Source: Pseudeuparius sepicola (lineage: Eukaryota > Arthropoda > Insecta > Coleoptera > Anthribidae). Taken from it: 64,000 nucleotides of DNA. Position 1 is the stretch's first letter, and every line of letters begins with the position of its first letter. The stretch spans positions 51,583,223-51,647,222 of the forward strand of contig OY987303.1 of assembly GCA_963920635.1 (NCBI GenBank), read 5' to 3'. The notes below the pieces were generated by a model. It did no database searches and was not told where the DNA came from. It saw only the letters and a program-made list of their open reading frames with translations. Below, one piece after another: positions 11,549 to 23,860 of this stretch. The translations under genes and the position numbers were made by a program.

Positions 11549-12458
11549 TAAAGGGCGGAATATATGCATTTAATTTCAATCGAAATATGCGCATATATAT
11601 GCATCATTTTTGTTTAAAATATGCAATAATATGCATTCATTTGGCCAAATATGCAATAATATGCATTTATTTTACATGTACAATTGTACAAATACCATAA
11701 AAAATATCAACACTGATTTTAGAGAAAAGTTTATTTTAAGAAAAATGAAAGGAAAACAAATACATAAAATACCTCGTAAAATACCTATATTAAAACAGAA
11801 TTATAAAAACATTTTAATTTGAAATTGTATAGTAGAAATTTTATGATTAAATACTTTCAAAGTTTTCTGTCAGTAAAAATATGTTTATATATAGAAAAGC
11901 TTCTACCAACATCTGCCGATATAATAGGACAATATTTTAAAATGGGTAGTAAGGTATAAGACCAAGGTGCAACTTCGTTGGATGATTTACCATCAAAAAT
12001 ACTCTTTACTGACATTAAAGATTTTAACCCTTCATTCTTTTCTACAGTAGCACCGTAGCCTCTATTTTTTTTTCTAACTTTAATACCTACATCACCGGGA
12101 ACCTTTCTACATTTAGCGGAAAATGTTTGAACAAAATCAATCCATTCGCTTAAACCTAAATTTCTACTTTCTAATGAAAGAATTATATCTGGTATAAAAC
12201 TAAAATTTACTTTAACAAAAACAAGTTGGTAAGCTACATCCGCATTTTTCAGGATTTCTTGACTTTGCACTACACACTGCTAGTTGTCTCTAGGCTCTCA
12301 TAATTTTGGTTATATCTTATATCTATAAATAAGTATAGGAAAAACATGCAAATATGCACAAAAATATAGTTTTTCCAGAAATATGCAATGTTTTGCGAAA
12401 TTGAATAAAATATGCAAAAAATGCATATATATGCAATTTGCATATATTCCGCCCTTTA
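11549..12458 (-). mobile_element. hAT element, internally deleted, 910 bp, with TTAATTAC target duplication
   Basis: The ends are inverted repeats: TAAAGGGCGGAATATATGCA on the left and its complement on the right. An exact 8-bp direct repeat TTAATTAC lies outside (11541-11548 and 12459-12466), the hallmark of hAT insertion. Sub-terminal ATATGCA/TGCATAT motifs are dense on both sides. The inside holds a transposase C-terminal fragment on the minus strand. The intact TIR and exact duplication suggest a fairly young insertion of a non-autonomous derivative. Confidence 0.9.
11857..12270 (-). pseudogene. hAT transposase C-terminal fragment, 137 codons
   Basis: The minus frame ends in ISADVGRSFSIYKHIFTDRKL, which matches the hAT C-terminal dimerisation signature (SADVERSFSxYKxIL.D). 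The family's usual Glu in this motif is Gly here. Upstream residues (WIDFVQTF, YTLLPILKYCPIISAD) fit the region before that motif. A stop follows RKL, and the next bases in another frame read KYLIIKF, as expected for the true tail, so the end is broken. The BED finger and catalytic core are absent. Confidence 0.75.
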
Positions 12459-12466
12459 TTAATTAC

Positions 12467-12700
12467 CATGCTTAAAAGTTGAAGTCTATTAAGATAGACT
12501 GGCATTTAGGAATATATTAATTGTGAGATATTTAATGATCAATGTGTTAACTGAAATTGTATCTACTAGTCCTATATTAAATTTGGCAGGTAGGTATTGT
12601 GAAGAAGATATCGGGCTACCTATCAGTTTTAGCTACCTAGCTACCAGAATATGTATTGGTTTAGCGTAATAATTAGCGTATCATATTGTAACATATTATA
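12467..12700. other. Short AT-rich spacer
   Basis: No frames, repeats or RNA signals are visible between the hAT and the next element. Confidence 0.4.
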
Positions 12701-14157
12701 TAGGGTGTCCCAGAATAGGTGGGCAATCTCTCGTATTTATACAGGGGGCATTAAAATAACATGACAAGTTCCTATAAAAAGAAGCCCCTAAAAGACGCCC
12801 CTGAAAATCGTTTTTTTAAATAACTTTTTCTTGAAATCGGCAGTAAAGTGTCACAGAAATCGTACAATAATGGGCTACATTATTGTACGATTTTTTCAAT
12901 AAGTAGGCCTTGGCGAGATGTAAACATCAAACGTCAGACGCGGAGAAATCGCCCGTCAAAAGTGACCAAATATTCAAAACCTAAAGGCCGATTTAACTTT
13001 TCGTACACATTGCGAAATTGTTTCCTATAGAAGCGCAATCCTTCAGTATACATATTTTAGTAAGTTTGAATATCAATAGATTTGTTGTGGAGGCTGCACA
13101 AGAAGCAGCAGTTTGGTTTTTCTGTACGAAGATGCCGTGTCTTGTCTTTACTTGACCTATAGGTAGAGCGATCTTCAAAGTCAAGCAACGCCGCGCGTAG
13201 TCGGTTCATGGACGGGTGATCCCTTATTATTATTTTCTTGCCTAATAAAACTTTTTTTTTCCGATTTCAAAAAAATATATAATATGTACCTCGGCACTGA
13301 AGTTCTTTTTATGACTCATGTGGTTTATTTGTCCCGGCCAGAGGCCTCGGCAACTAAATTCCACATGAGTCATAAAAAGTTGAACTTCAGTGCCTTGGTA
13401 CATAAATAACTATTAAAATTCTTTGTGTAATTTAATTATTTTTTAATACGATGGACAATAGATAAGACTTCTTAAAAAAAGCCCATGAAAATTTTGGCTT
13501 ATTTGGTTTGACAGGGACGGACTAGCTGTAGCACAATAATTTCATTTTTTACACCATTTACGATAAAGACACAAAAATAATATTTTTAGATAGCTTAAAC
13601 CTTAAACTAAAAAAGACAATCTTGGTTGATATCGATAAAATGAACTGTTTTCGAGAAAAGAACTATTTTTGTTTTTATTGCGTTCTTTCGCGTTCTTTCT
13701 CTGCCTATTTTAAAAAATATCACTTTTATTTACATATGTTTTTTGTTGCTACGGTTGTTTTTTTGACATATACCGATTTAACAATTTTCAGTTCGTAGAG
13801 CTAGGGAATGCATAACATTAGATACAAAATTATGTCGTATTAAACAAAAACAGTTTTTTTTTCTCGTAAACAGTTCATTTTATCGATATCGACCAAGAGT
13901 GTATTTTTTTTTAGTTTAAGCTATCCATAAATATTATTTTTGTGCCTTTATCGTAAAGGGTGTAAAAAACTGACATTATTGTGCTACAGCTAGTCCGTTC
14001 CTGCAAACCAAATAAGCCAAAATTAATTAGTCTTATCTATTGTCCATCGTATAAAAAATTATTAAATTAGGGGCTTCTTTTTATAGGAACTTATCATGTT
14101 ATTTTAACGTCCCCTGTATAAATCCGAGAGATTGCCCACATATTCTGGGACACCCTG
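12701..14157. mobile_element. TA-flanked CAGGGTGTCCC element, 1.46 kb, with about 95-bp TIRs and nested palindromes
   Basis: The ends TAGGGTGTCCCAGAATA and TATTCTGGGACACCCTG are inverted, and the match runs about 95 bp inward to GAAGCCCC on each side. TA flanks both ends. Two further palindromes lie inside: 13283-13404 (a GAGGCCTCGG core between ATGACTCATGTGG arms) and about 13440-14052 with roughly 200-bp arms around GATATCGATAAAATGAACTG. The stretch 12880-13160 is shared in reverse with 61150-61400. No transposase frame remains. Confidence 0.75.
13283..13404. repeat. Short palindrome, 122 bp, second copy near 60130
   Basis: The arms pair GCACTGAAGTTCTTTTTATG with its imperfect complement, around a central GGCCAGAGGCCTCGG. 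A related sequence at 60128-60217 has the same arms (TGACTCATGTGG... CCACATAAGTCA) and the same GCCGAGGCCTCTGGCC core. It is a small MITE-like family. Confidence 0.65.
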
Positions 14158-14639
14158 TATAGGCTTAGTTGTACCGTTTTTTACTTTGCTATGGCAATAA
14201 CTTTTATTTAACTTCCTCCGTCACTTTAGAAATTTCAGGAGGGGCGTGTTCGATAAGTTTTCTATATATCATCAATGTCAATTTTTACAAATAATAATAA
14301 GTAAACATAAAAATATGGCTAACATTGAAACTGACTTTGTAGATTCAGGGACATAACCGCCCCATTCTTACTTGATTTAATTTTTGATAGGTAAATTTTC
14401 CTTAGTTTTTATTTACGCAGATATATGCATGCTGGCCTTATATACCGGCAATGAATAAAATTGTGTATATGCATCTCGGGCATTATAATGAGTTTAAAAC
14501 CATATGTGTGTAATATCCCTTGACCAAAGGCCTCGGGATATTATCTTCACACCACTGGCTTCAAACTCCTACTTAACACCGATACAAAAGTATAATTATT
14601 TTAATGTTGCTGTTACTGTTTTCGTATAATTCGAAACTG

Positions 14640-15010
14640 CCGTCTCCACCAACTTCGAAGGCTCTAAAATTGCTTCGTATCTGTATACCCCGAATTGTCC
14701 GTAAACTCCCAAACCGAAATCCATCATTTTTCTATCGGGCGCGGATCACAAGCGGCCCCATCCCTTTCCCGGACCAATTATCTTGGAGCCGCGGGAGGAA
14801 GCCGGCGCGCATCTCTCAGATTTATTGCCCGCGCGATGGCTGAAATTGAATAAATAGAGCCGAATAATTAGTGACTTTGAATCTGGCGCGGAAACGTATA
14901 ATTAGAGCGCCTCTATAAATTAAACAAAGAAACGGAGCCGGGCGATCAGCCCTGCGGTGGGAGCATAGAGCATGGAGACGCGGGCTAGAGCCATGGCAAC
15001 CTATACCGCG
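14640..15010. other. GC-rich island, possible regulatory DNA
   Basis: CG-rich segments (GGGCGCGGATCACAAGCGGC, GCCGCGGGAGGAAGCCGGCG) alternate with short AT cores such as GAATAATTAG and TATAATTAGAG, which resemble homeodomain sites. No coding frame is convincing: the 79- and 115-codon frames run on opposite strands without known domains. No second copy was noticed in the window. It could be conserved non-coding DNA; this is an inference from composition. Confidence 0.3.
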
Positions 15011-15100
15011 CAAGAGAGATAAACGGGACATTTTGGCGGTTATTTGGCTTTGGCACCCTAAATGGGACAGGTATTTTAAAATGGTATACACATACAAGTA

Positions 15101-15651
15101 CAAGCCCCAAAATAGGGGATGTGCTAACTGAAGCTGCAAATGTGCTGTTGGCTCCTGCCTGGACTTCATTTGTTGCTTCCAAAATCATGCCTATCTTTTG
15201 ATTTGGTTAATGTTACACCGTACTGATGATTGCCAAATAGCATAAAACACGTGTATGCGGTTACTAGTTTTTTCTTTTTGTTAACTTTGAGTGCTTGCCC
15301 ATTATCACCTTTTCTTGTAATTATTACATTTACACTCGCTAATCTTACATCCTTATTGTCATTGTATCTTGGGTTATGAAGATTTCCACGCAGGTCGCTT
15401 TAGCAGCCTCCGTGGCGATGTTAGTACAAGCCCCAAAATAGGGGATGTGCTGACTGAAGCTGCAAATGTGCTGTTGGCTCCTGCCTGGACTTCATTTGTT
15501 GCTTCCCAAATCATGCCTATCTTTTGATTTGGTTAATGTTACACCGTACTGATGATTGCCAAATAGCATAAAACACGTGTATGCGGTTACTAGTTTTTTC
15601 TTTTTGTTAACTTTGAGTGTTTGCCCATTGTCACCTTTTCTTGTAATTATG
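15101..15651 (+). repeat. Tandem pair of a 326-bp repeat, family also found in the (TA)n tract
   Basis: Sequence from 15101 (CAAGCCCCAAAATAGGGGAT) recurs from 15427, an offset of 326 bp, with few differences. The core ACACGTGTATGCGGTTACTA is shared with the element at 23128-23375. The first unit continues into ACACTCGCTAATCTTACATC, which is the inverted form of the left end of that element. No coding frame is supported. Confidence 0.8.
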
Positions 15652-15657
15652 CACATA

Positions 15658-15803
15658 CAGTTTGTTCAGCGAATGTTCGGCCCTAAGTCACAACTCCCGT
15701 CCTTAACTTACTCATGAATATACGATGGATATCGGTCGTATATTCGCGAGTCAGACAAGGACGGGAGTTGTGACGTAGGGCCGAACATTCGCTGAACAAA
15801 CTG
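15658..15803. mobile_element. Foldback MITE, 146 bp, TA duplication
   Basis: The ends CAGTTTGTTCAGCGAATGTT and their exact complement flank a near-perfect hairpin with arms of about 65 bp, around a small loop (ATGGATATCGG). TA lies on both sides. The element sits directly after the tandem pair above. It has the ends and target of Tc1/mariner-type MITEs. Confidence 0.85.
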
Positions 15804-15852
15804 TAATTGTTGTATTAATCTAGGTCCTTCAGATTTTACACGAAATGCAGAT

Positions 15853-17059
15853 GGGTCATTCTCCAGAAGTGTTCATACTTCAAGGACACAATTGGACAAA
15901 TACAAATGTTACATGATAACCTTTATTATTTTATTATTATTAGAAAGTCAAAATTAAACGAAAAATAACATTTTCCCACCTCCCAGATATGTATAATGTC
16001 ATAAAAAACTTTTTTTTATTTCTGAATGCCACGGAGTTGACAGCCGTATCACGGAGCTGATAAAATTAGCATTTTACCTAAAATAACTATGTGTAACTTC
16101 CAAATAAACATAAATAAATGTTTCTACAAAAATAAGTACACCCTGTGTACTTCGACTACACTAACAAAAAAAAAATAGTTTGCATGCTTCTTATAGGCTT
16201 TTCATTTTTTAATGCCATGGACCTGAGAAGTCATCACAGAGCTGATATTAAAAAAAAACAGAATTTGATTTTACCGTGATGAACTGGAAATGCATTTTTT
16301 TAGTGTCAGTTTTTTTAAGCTTCACACACAGAAAAATAATCCCTGTGATTTTCACTTAGGTCTAACATGTTGAGCCAAATATATCAACTCGGTGATCAAT
16401 TCTCAGCTCCGTGGCAATGAACAGTAACGGAGCTGAGAACCACGGGGTTGAGAATTTTTATATTTCCCGCAATTTTTAGCGACCGTTTTTAAACCATATT
16501 TCTTCTAACTTGGAACACAGAATTGGGCTTTATTTTACTACTAAATACTAACGATGTTAGTGAATAATAACTGTCACTAATTAATTAGGGAGGTCACGGA
16601 TTTGATAAGGCATGGTTGTTGATGATGGCTTTTGCAAAAAACATACCTTTTTACCCAAAAACTGTCATAACTGCTCTTGCACTGCACTCTATATTCATCA
16701 CCTGATGCACTAAAAGCAAGCTGCTGTATGTAGCGAAGCTGGCACCATCTATGTGCCAGTTTACCTAATATTATATCTCAACATAAGTAATGGATAATAA
16801 TGATCTTATTAGCAAAAAATTACATACAGCGACAAATAAATCATATTAAAATGTAAGTAGGGACAGGCACGGAGCTGAGATTTCGGTGTCAGTGTTCCAA
16901 ATTTTCCATTGGAAAAAATTACACATAACTGAATTTCATTAAGCATGTGTTAATATTGGTAATTTTCTTTATACCCAATAAAAAATAATAATAATTTCGT
17001 GAATGAGTGAAGAGTAAAATCAGAAGGACATTAATTTGACCACTTCTGGAGAATGACCC
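15853..17059. mobile_element. DNA element, 1.2 kb, TIR GGGTCATTCTCCAGAAGTG, with sub-terminal CACGGAGCTGA repeats
   Basis: A 19-bp inverted repeat bounds the element. No target duplication is obvious. Inside, variants of CACGGAGCTGA recur on both strands (about 16030, 16052, 16215, 16240, 16410, 16428, 16447 and 16868), too regularly to be chance. They could be transposase-binding sites. No transposase frame is visible, so it is non-autonomous. The superfamily is not recognised. Confidence 0.6.
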
Positions 17060-17116
17060 TTATATATCATTCTACCTCCCCTAATGATGAATCTTCCTAT
17101 ACAACATGTGGCGTTT

Positions 17117-17655
17117 TTAATAGAAGAAACACTCACTCAGAAAGTACACGACAGTTTATTTCAATTCAACGAGAAGGTCGAATGTCAATAAATATTTGGT
17201 GTGGTATTTTTCGGAATCACATAACCGGTTGAGTATTTTTTGAAGATTGTTTAACTGGACTAAAATATGTATAGCTCTTACGAGGAGAAATTTCTGATCT
17301 ATTGAATCAAGTTAATGAGCCGAATATTGTTGGGCAACAAGACGGGGCTCCAGCACGTAAATCATATGCTGTCAAGAGGTATTTAGATGACACTTTGCAG
17401 AGTGGATTGGTTGAAATGGAACTATTTTATGGCCTGCCGGAAGCCCAGACTTAACCCCACTCGATTTCTTTCTGTGGGACACTTTGAAGGACCGAGTATA
17501 TGCGGAGAGGTCAAATAATATCGACCGAGTTAAAGAAAAAATATTTCAGGAGATCAGACAGATGAGCGAAGAAGGTATACTAGCTAACTAAAAGAGAAGG
17601 TTATTAAGAAATGCTCTGTTTGCAAAAATTGGAAGAACTATAGAACACCTATAAC
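17117..17655 (+). pseudogene. IS630/mariner transposase relic, catalytic-core half
   Basis: Plus-strand pieces read HSESTRQFISIQREGR, INIWCGI, then QQDGAPARKS (first Asp block) and WPAGSPDLTPLDFFLWDTLK (second Asp block), with KDRVYAERSN and a C-terminal tail. Stops and frameshifts separate them, for example after GIFRNHI and before NGTILW. The DNA-binding N-terminus is missing. A more deleted copy of the same lineage lies at 36524-36665. No TIR pair was found. Confidence 0.8.
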
Positions 17656-17659
17656 ATAA

Positions 17660-18780
17660 TAAAGTATCACGTTCCATCCATAACTATTTGCCTTTTATTA
17701 AGACTGAAATGACAGAAAAAATAAAATATAACTTATGGAAAATATCCACAGCAGTATTGGCTTTGTTGTTTCAATATATTATTGTATGTAATTGTGGGAA
17801 TACAAGAATTATTGTAAACTGTCAAATTTCCATTTATAATATTCCCGTAATAACTGTTTTGAATTTTCCATGGCAAATTTGATTTGGTCAGAGATTGAAT
17901 AATTCGAAGGACGATTTTTTGCAAACTACTAAAGCAAACATATTGTTGAAAAATTGAGAAATATACAAAGTGTTCCATCTAAAAAAACATAAGTTAGTCT
18001 AAATCTCCGAGTGTTTTTCTGAATACACATCTGAAATCGCATGAAAATTGTATACAATTTTTATATTTACATTTTATTTCCAAAATTAAAAACAAAAATA
18101 TAAGGAGGGTAAAATGTTATGCGACTAACCCTGTAAAATAGGGAGAAAATGTGTGATTTGCCCATAAATCGTCTAATTAAACCGATCTAGGGACTTCCAT
18201 GTTCTGAGGTTGGTACCGCGGGGTGGAAGATAAGTCGTTTTTGGAATTTATTAGGGGTAAGACACGGGTGTATGCTGATTTAGGCTTCGCAGGCATTATC
18301 CGGCAAGGCAAAATTCAATTTCGCTCGTTGGAATAAATAAGAGAACAACATAAATTGAACACAAGTTCTTGGAGCCAGTTTAAACTAACTCGTAGATAAG
18401 CCATTCAAAAATTTCGCCGGAATTTGGAAGTCAAGCTAATCCTAACAATATTATGTTAATCTTAAGGAATAAGGTATAAGAAAGGAGCCAAATCCTGATA
18501 AAAATTGCAAAACAAAATTTAAAAAAATATATATTCACTTAGAACTTAGATTTGACGTCTTCAGGTGATTATAGACAACTAGTTATCTTAGAGTTCTTGG
18601 ATTGGGAGAGTTAGGGAAATAATGTAACTTTTTAACAGAAAAAATAATTTTTCAAAAGTCACATCAATTTTGCGGATGAAAAATAATTTGGGATGGATTC
18701 CATGGGCGTCACAAACTTCTGACCAGAGGACTCTATAAATATGTATTAAAGTTGGTCCGTGATACACAAGCTGATCCTAT
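17660..18780. other. Non-coding spacer
   Basis: The frames at 17688-17978 overlap on opposite strands and carry no motif. I see no repeat shared with other parts of the window until about 18780. Confidence 0.4.
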
Positions 18781-19440
18781 TCATTTAATTATTATTATTA
18801 CTGTTACAAAATCGTATTTGTTGGCAAAATCCTCAGTTTAATTATGAAAAAGTGAAAAGTGTAATGAAGGTCACAATAAACTGTAAGTTTTGCCAACAAA
18901 TAACGACTTAGTAATAAACCTGAATATTAAAATGCAAATTTGTTTAAATTTATATATAATATAATACATATAGAACACATCCGAACAATGTCCTCTGCTC
19001 TAAGTTTCTGTTCAGTTCCAATAATTTTATCAGCTAGGTATATTGAAGATTGCATGGCCTACATAAATTACTGTTACGTTTTTCATACAATCCAAAATAC
19101 ATAGTAAAATACGAGATAAAAAACATCTTATTATATTATGCAGATACTGTATTTATCATTATCATTATCCATTTACCTATTCTATAGGACAGCTCTTTTC
19201 TGTAGTGTTTTCTGTAATAATAATTCTGCAGAACATTTTGTGATACTGGAATCATTTGAAATATAATTCCCAGAGCTTTTACTCTTCTTGCGATAGCATA
19301 CAAGCTAAACGCGCTAAACCATATTACTTTGGCCATGCCAGGTATTTGGTTATTTCTAATAATCGGGCAGCTGCAACTAATGCTTGAAAACTTACTTGCA
19401 ATATTTTACATTTTTCTTTTGAATTATTTTAAAGTCCAAA
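18780..19440 (+). repeat. Interspersed repeat, about 650 bp, copy 1
   Basis: It is alignable throughout with 26910-28700. Landmarks are AATTATGAAAAAGTGAAAAG, GTAAGTTTTGCCAACAAATA, TCTGCAGAACATTTTGTGAT and AATAATCGGGCAGCTGCAAC. The other copy is interrupted by a hAT at 27018-28071. Similarity is moderate with indels, so the family is old. No TIRs or frames reveal its class. Confidence 0.75.
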
Positions 19441-20089
19441 TGACAATGGTTGCGTTCAATGCAGGCCGAACTTTTGTAATCGCTAGGTAGCGCTATCTGA
19501 CAACCTTTGACAGGGCTGTAATCGCTACCCTGGTACGTTGAACGACCAATTTATAACTTGGTGTTTTCTGTCATCAGATTTTTTTGTAGGTTATGTTTAT
19601 GTATTTATTTTCGGTATTTATTTTCTATTTTCGTTTTCAAAATATCTTGATTTCCTAAGTCTAAAATAAAAACATGCAAATAATATGCCTGTTACGACGA
19701 ATTTAATATTCAAAATAAAATAAAATATTTGTTTGTTATATCTCTTTAATTCGACAAGGTCACATAGCACTTACCATACCATACATTTTCTTAAGAAAAG
19801 CGAGTCTAAGAAGCAGGCAAAAGTAATTGGTACCTTTTGGTTTGAAATGAAGTCCATGGTTAGTTGTAGTGTAAGTAGGCATAAAACGCATTAGATTTTT
19901 CAGTTTCTTTTTATATGGAGGTCTATGGAGCTATAAACAAAATTTTCTATTTTTATTCTTGCATACGTTACAAAATACTCTTCCAAAATAGCTTCTTCAG
20001 CTGGTTGATCAGATCAACCCATAATTCCAAAATAGTGTTTAATCTTCTGCAATTCATCTAATGGTCTGTGCAGTGTGCATACCTTTTTC

Positions 20090-20384
20090 TTCATGTGGAT
20101 GGAAATTCCATGTTATCACAAACAAATCTACCTATACCTAAATGTTGTGTTAATAGGATAAAACTGCCAAATACTGGACACAAAGACAATTTGATACCGT
20201 AAAAAGAAGGTAAACCGTAATAAAGCTCGATATTTAAAATTTGGGACATTTTAAACGTTGGAACTGACCTATAGATAACCACAGAATACCCCTCTATAAC
20301 CTATAAAGTAGTCGCCATTTTTTTCGTCGAGTAGCGCCACCCCAGTCCTTAAACAACAATGAAATATGACGTCATGCTCGGGTA
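20090..20384. repeat. Left arm of a large interrupted inverted repeat (partner at 25970-26200)
   Basis: The DNA around GTCGAGTAGCGCCACCCCAG and ATGAAATATGACGTCATGCT reappears inverted at 25988-26060. Weaker similarity continues outward on both sides. The two arms are now separated by about 5.6 kb holding a hAT, Penelope-type UTR sequence, a GC island and nested palindromes. The 63-codon minus frame here is not convincing. Confidence 0.65.
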
Positions 20385-20392
20385 TTTAAAAT

Positions 20393-21533
20393 TAGTGTTT
20401 CACAAGACAAGATTTCTTGTCTTGCTAGGCCTATTCTTGTCTTGTCTTTCATAGCAAGACAAGAAATGAAATTCATTCTTGTCTTGCCCGACTCTTGCTG
20501 GAAAAAATCTTGTCTTGCAAGCAAGAGTTCTTGCAACTTCTCGTTTTTGCATTTTTTGTTTAGTGACGTCATCGCAGCAAGAGTCTTGCTACCAAGACTC
20601 TTGTTAGCAAGACTCTTGCATTATTTATTTCGTGTAAAGCTTATCGAGACAAGCTGCGCAGCGCTGCCGAGTCGCGGTGCGGCGGGTCAATGATTTATTT
20701 TTTAAATTATTGACAGATATATTTTTTTATTTGTATTTCTTTTTTTGTATTTTAATTATAATTTTGTTTTAATGTTTTCATGATTTTCAATTCGAAATAG
20801 TCGAATACTTTCCTTTCTGTTAAAGCTATGTTAAAGTTACTTTGATGTATGTGGCTTTCGATATGAGTGGACAAAAACCGCGAAACCCACTCTCCCAAAA
20901 TGACCCGAACCACACTATGCCACACTAATATGAAACGAAACAAAGCATTAGAAAGTCCAATAGACCCGAGAAACAGCTAGCCTATGGTATTCATTTAAGT
21001 ATTTTAGCAAAAATACAGTTAAAGCAAACTTTTAAAAAATAAATTAATCCACTGTAGTTGAAGACTACATACCCTATTAATTTGTTGAATTTAAAAGAAT
21101 TAAAATTAAAATGATTTTGTTTGTCGCGAGTTGGGAAGTATGCATTACATGCCGCGAACGCTGCGTAATTTCTTTTTGAGCAGCTGTAATGCCTGAAAAC
21201 ATGGATTAGTATTACTGACCTACTAGGAATATTGTAAATAAAATATATTTACTAATTAATATACTAGTATTTTTATAGATACAGTAATTTCTTAAATAAC
21301 CATTTTTAATTATGCTTATTTTTTAAAAATCAATATTATCACCTCCATTAATTATTTCTCCTATTAAAGTTTTACAAAAATTAAAATTACAGATACCTAG
21401 TGATTTTTGCAAGGCTTCTTGCTTTTAGCAAGATTTCTTGCAAAATTGCAAGAGTCTTGCAGAATGATTTCTTGTCTTGTCTTGTCTTGCAAAACAAGAC
21501 AAGAACAAGAAATTTACAAGAGTCTCGTGAAAC
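20393..21533. mobile_element. hAT element, 1.14 kb, CAAGA-rich, with TTTAAAAT target duplication
   Basis: The left end TAGTGTTTCACAAGAC pairs with the right end GTCTCGTGAAAC; four bases of the right end seen in the copy at 9019 are lost. TTTAAAAT lies on both sides (20385-20392 and 21534-21541). The interior has many TCTTGTCTTG/CAAGACAAGA motifs near both ends and no transposase. It is a non-autonomous hAT inserted in an arm of the inverted repeat around 20.1-26.2 kb. Confidence 0.8.
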
Positions 21534-21639
21534 TTTAAAATAGTGTCGGTCCAGATATGACATACTTAAATCATAACCTAAATAAAAAAAACTTCTAATT
21601 TAAGATACAGATTCTATGGATACCTACCTGTCTAAAGGA

Positions 21640-21970
21640 TTTAAAGAAATATTCTTTATTCTTCCACCTGAACCAAACTGATTAAAAGGCAACTTTTTCA
21701 AGTTTCCAGTAAAATTCATATAAATGCCTAACATTAAAAGAACTAAATAAATTCAACAACTTTGTTTTCTGAAATTTCGGGGAATAAGTCGTCCTTCTGT
21801 CTCAAAGATAAAATGGCAAGTCAAAGTGAAATGACAGAATTAATTGATTTGTTCTCCGAAAGCTCAGAAAACAAATTTTTTGAAATTTCCCTGGCGACTT
21901 GAAAAAGTTGTCTTTTATGGTTCAGGTTTTTGTGGCGAAAAACCCAATTAAAAATAAAAAATATAAATGA
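21640..21970. mobile_element. Penelope-like element terminal (UTR) sequence
   Basis: TTCTCCGAAAGCTCAGAAAAC with nearby AACTTGAAAAAGTTGTCTTT matches sequence directly downstream of the Penelope GIY-YIG frame (33825-33960). An inverted copy of part of it (AAAGGCAACTTTTTCAAGTT) is also present, so the piece is itself nearly palindromic. No coding part is attached here. Confidence 0.6.
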
Positions 21971-22079
21971 ATTAGTGTACTAAAGTTAAAAGTTCTCTCG
22001 TCCTACGTATATATTTCATCTATGATTCTTGCAGATGCGCAGCACATGAAGTGAAATTGCAGAGTTTCAGAAGAAATTG

Positions 22080-22470
22080 ACTTTTCTGCACCAATGCATA
22101 TTATTTAGTCGCAGGGAACGTTGCCTATTCATTTCTGCAGCCCGTAACCCGAGCATTATATCGATATTTACCGGCAGAAAACCTCCCGGCGGCATGTCGG
22201 AGACATTTTCATGGAAATGCCGGTTATTCGCCGGTAACCGACCGGCGCGAACATCTTATTCTGAGAGGCAAGCCGGCCGAATTGCTCGCGAATTCTATCT
22301 GGAATCGGGCGCCGTTCAATTTTTCCCGCATTCCGGCCGGAGCTCCGCTGGGAAACAGTCCGTTTCTAAATAGGGCGGTTTTTAAAAATGAGAAAGACGA
22401 GATACCGAGCCAGCGGGAACGTGCCCGCACTCGTCAAAACGATTCGGCTTTTCTTCGCTTTTAGTGTTTT
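22080..22470. other. GC-rich island
   Basis: About 390 bp are strongly GC-rich with many GCCGG motifs (for example GCCGGTAACCGACCGGCGCG). Overlapping frames on both strands up to 98 codons have no recognised domain. It is flanked by Penelope-type UTR sequence and the nested palindromes. It may be regulatory or conserved DNA; a decayed exon cannot be excluded. Confidence 0.3.
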
Positions 22471-23042
22471 CGGCCTCTGGCAGAGTTAACTAGATGGCGT
22501 TAATACATCTTACCGGCTGGTGCTGGTTAATGATTAGCTTAGCTTTGAATCGTTCCTGGGTATTTTGTACTGGGTTTATGGTTGACTGATGACGTTATAA
22601 CAAGCATGAAACAGTCGAATAGTCTACCTAGAGTTCCTTTTAATACAGTAAAATTGGGCCAAAACCCAAACATAAAAAAAAAGTTCTTTCTAGCGCGAAA
22701 TAATTCCATACCCTCCTAAGAGTTAGTACTAAAAAGTTACACCATCACCAGCGTCGGGTTTCGAGGGGAGGGGGTGAAAAGGGCAGGAAATTCTTATTTT
22801 TCACAGTTTTGCGTGAATATCTAGTAAACTATGAGGTTTAGCGCAAACGTCATCCTATACGCAAATGATAGATACATATTGAATTCCGAACAAGAATTGT
22901 TATATACAGAATTATGGTAAAGTGAACGGTTTCCATGATATGGAGGGGTAAAGATTTCTTTGTTTTTATTTCACTTAGTTTTTGTTGAAAAAACTTAAAA
23001 TGATTACAGTATAAATTAGTAACTGAATAATGTATGTAGAAT

Positions 23043-23043
<1 letters not shown>

Positions 23044-23127
<84 letters not shown>
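23044..23127. repeat. (TA)n microsatellite, about 84 bp
   Basis: Pure TA dinucleotide repeat. It forms the left border of the small hairpin element that follows and lies inside the left arm of the nested palindrome. The long IYIYIY frame predicted across it is meaningless. Confidence 0.95.
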
Positions 23128-23638
<511 letters not shown>

Positions 23639-23860
23639 ATCTATGCATATATAGATACATATTACACCCATAGATTGTTATTTTTTGTCACAACATAACC
23701 TCATAAGTATATGACTGTAAATATGTCCAATACAAGTTAGTAGCCTTAGTTAATTTGTACTCACTTCTTGCCCTCATTCATTATAGCGTTCTGATTTCCA
23801 TTCGGGAAATTAAAATGATACAAAAGGTTATAAGTTTTAGGTGAATCATTAATTGCGTTA

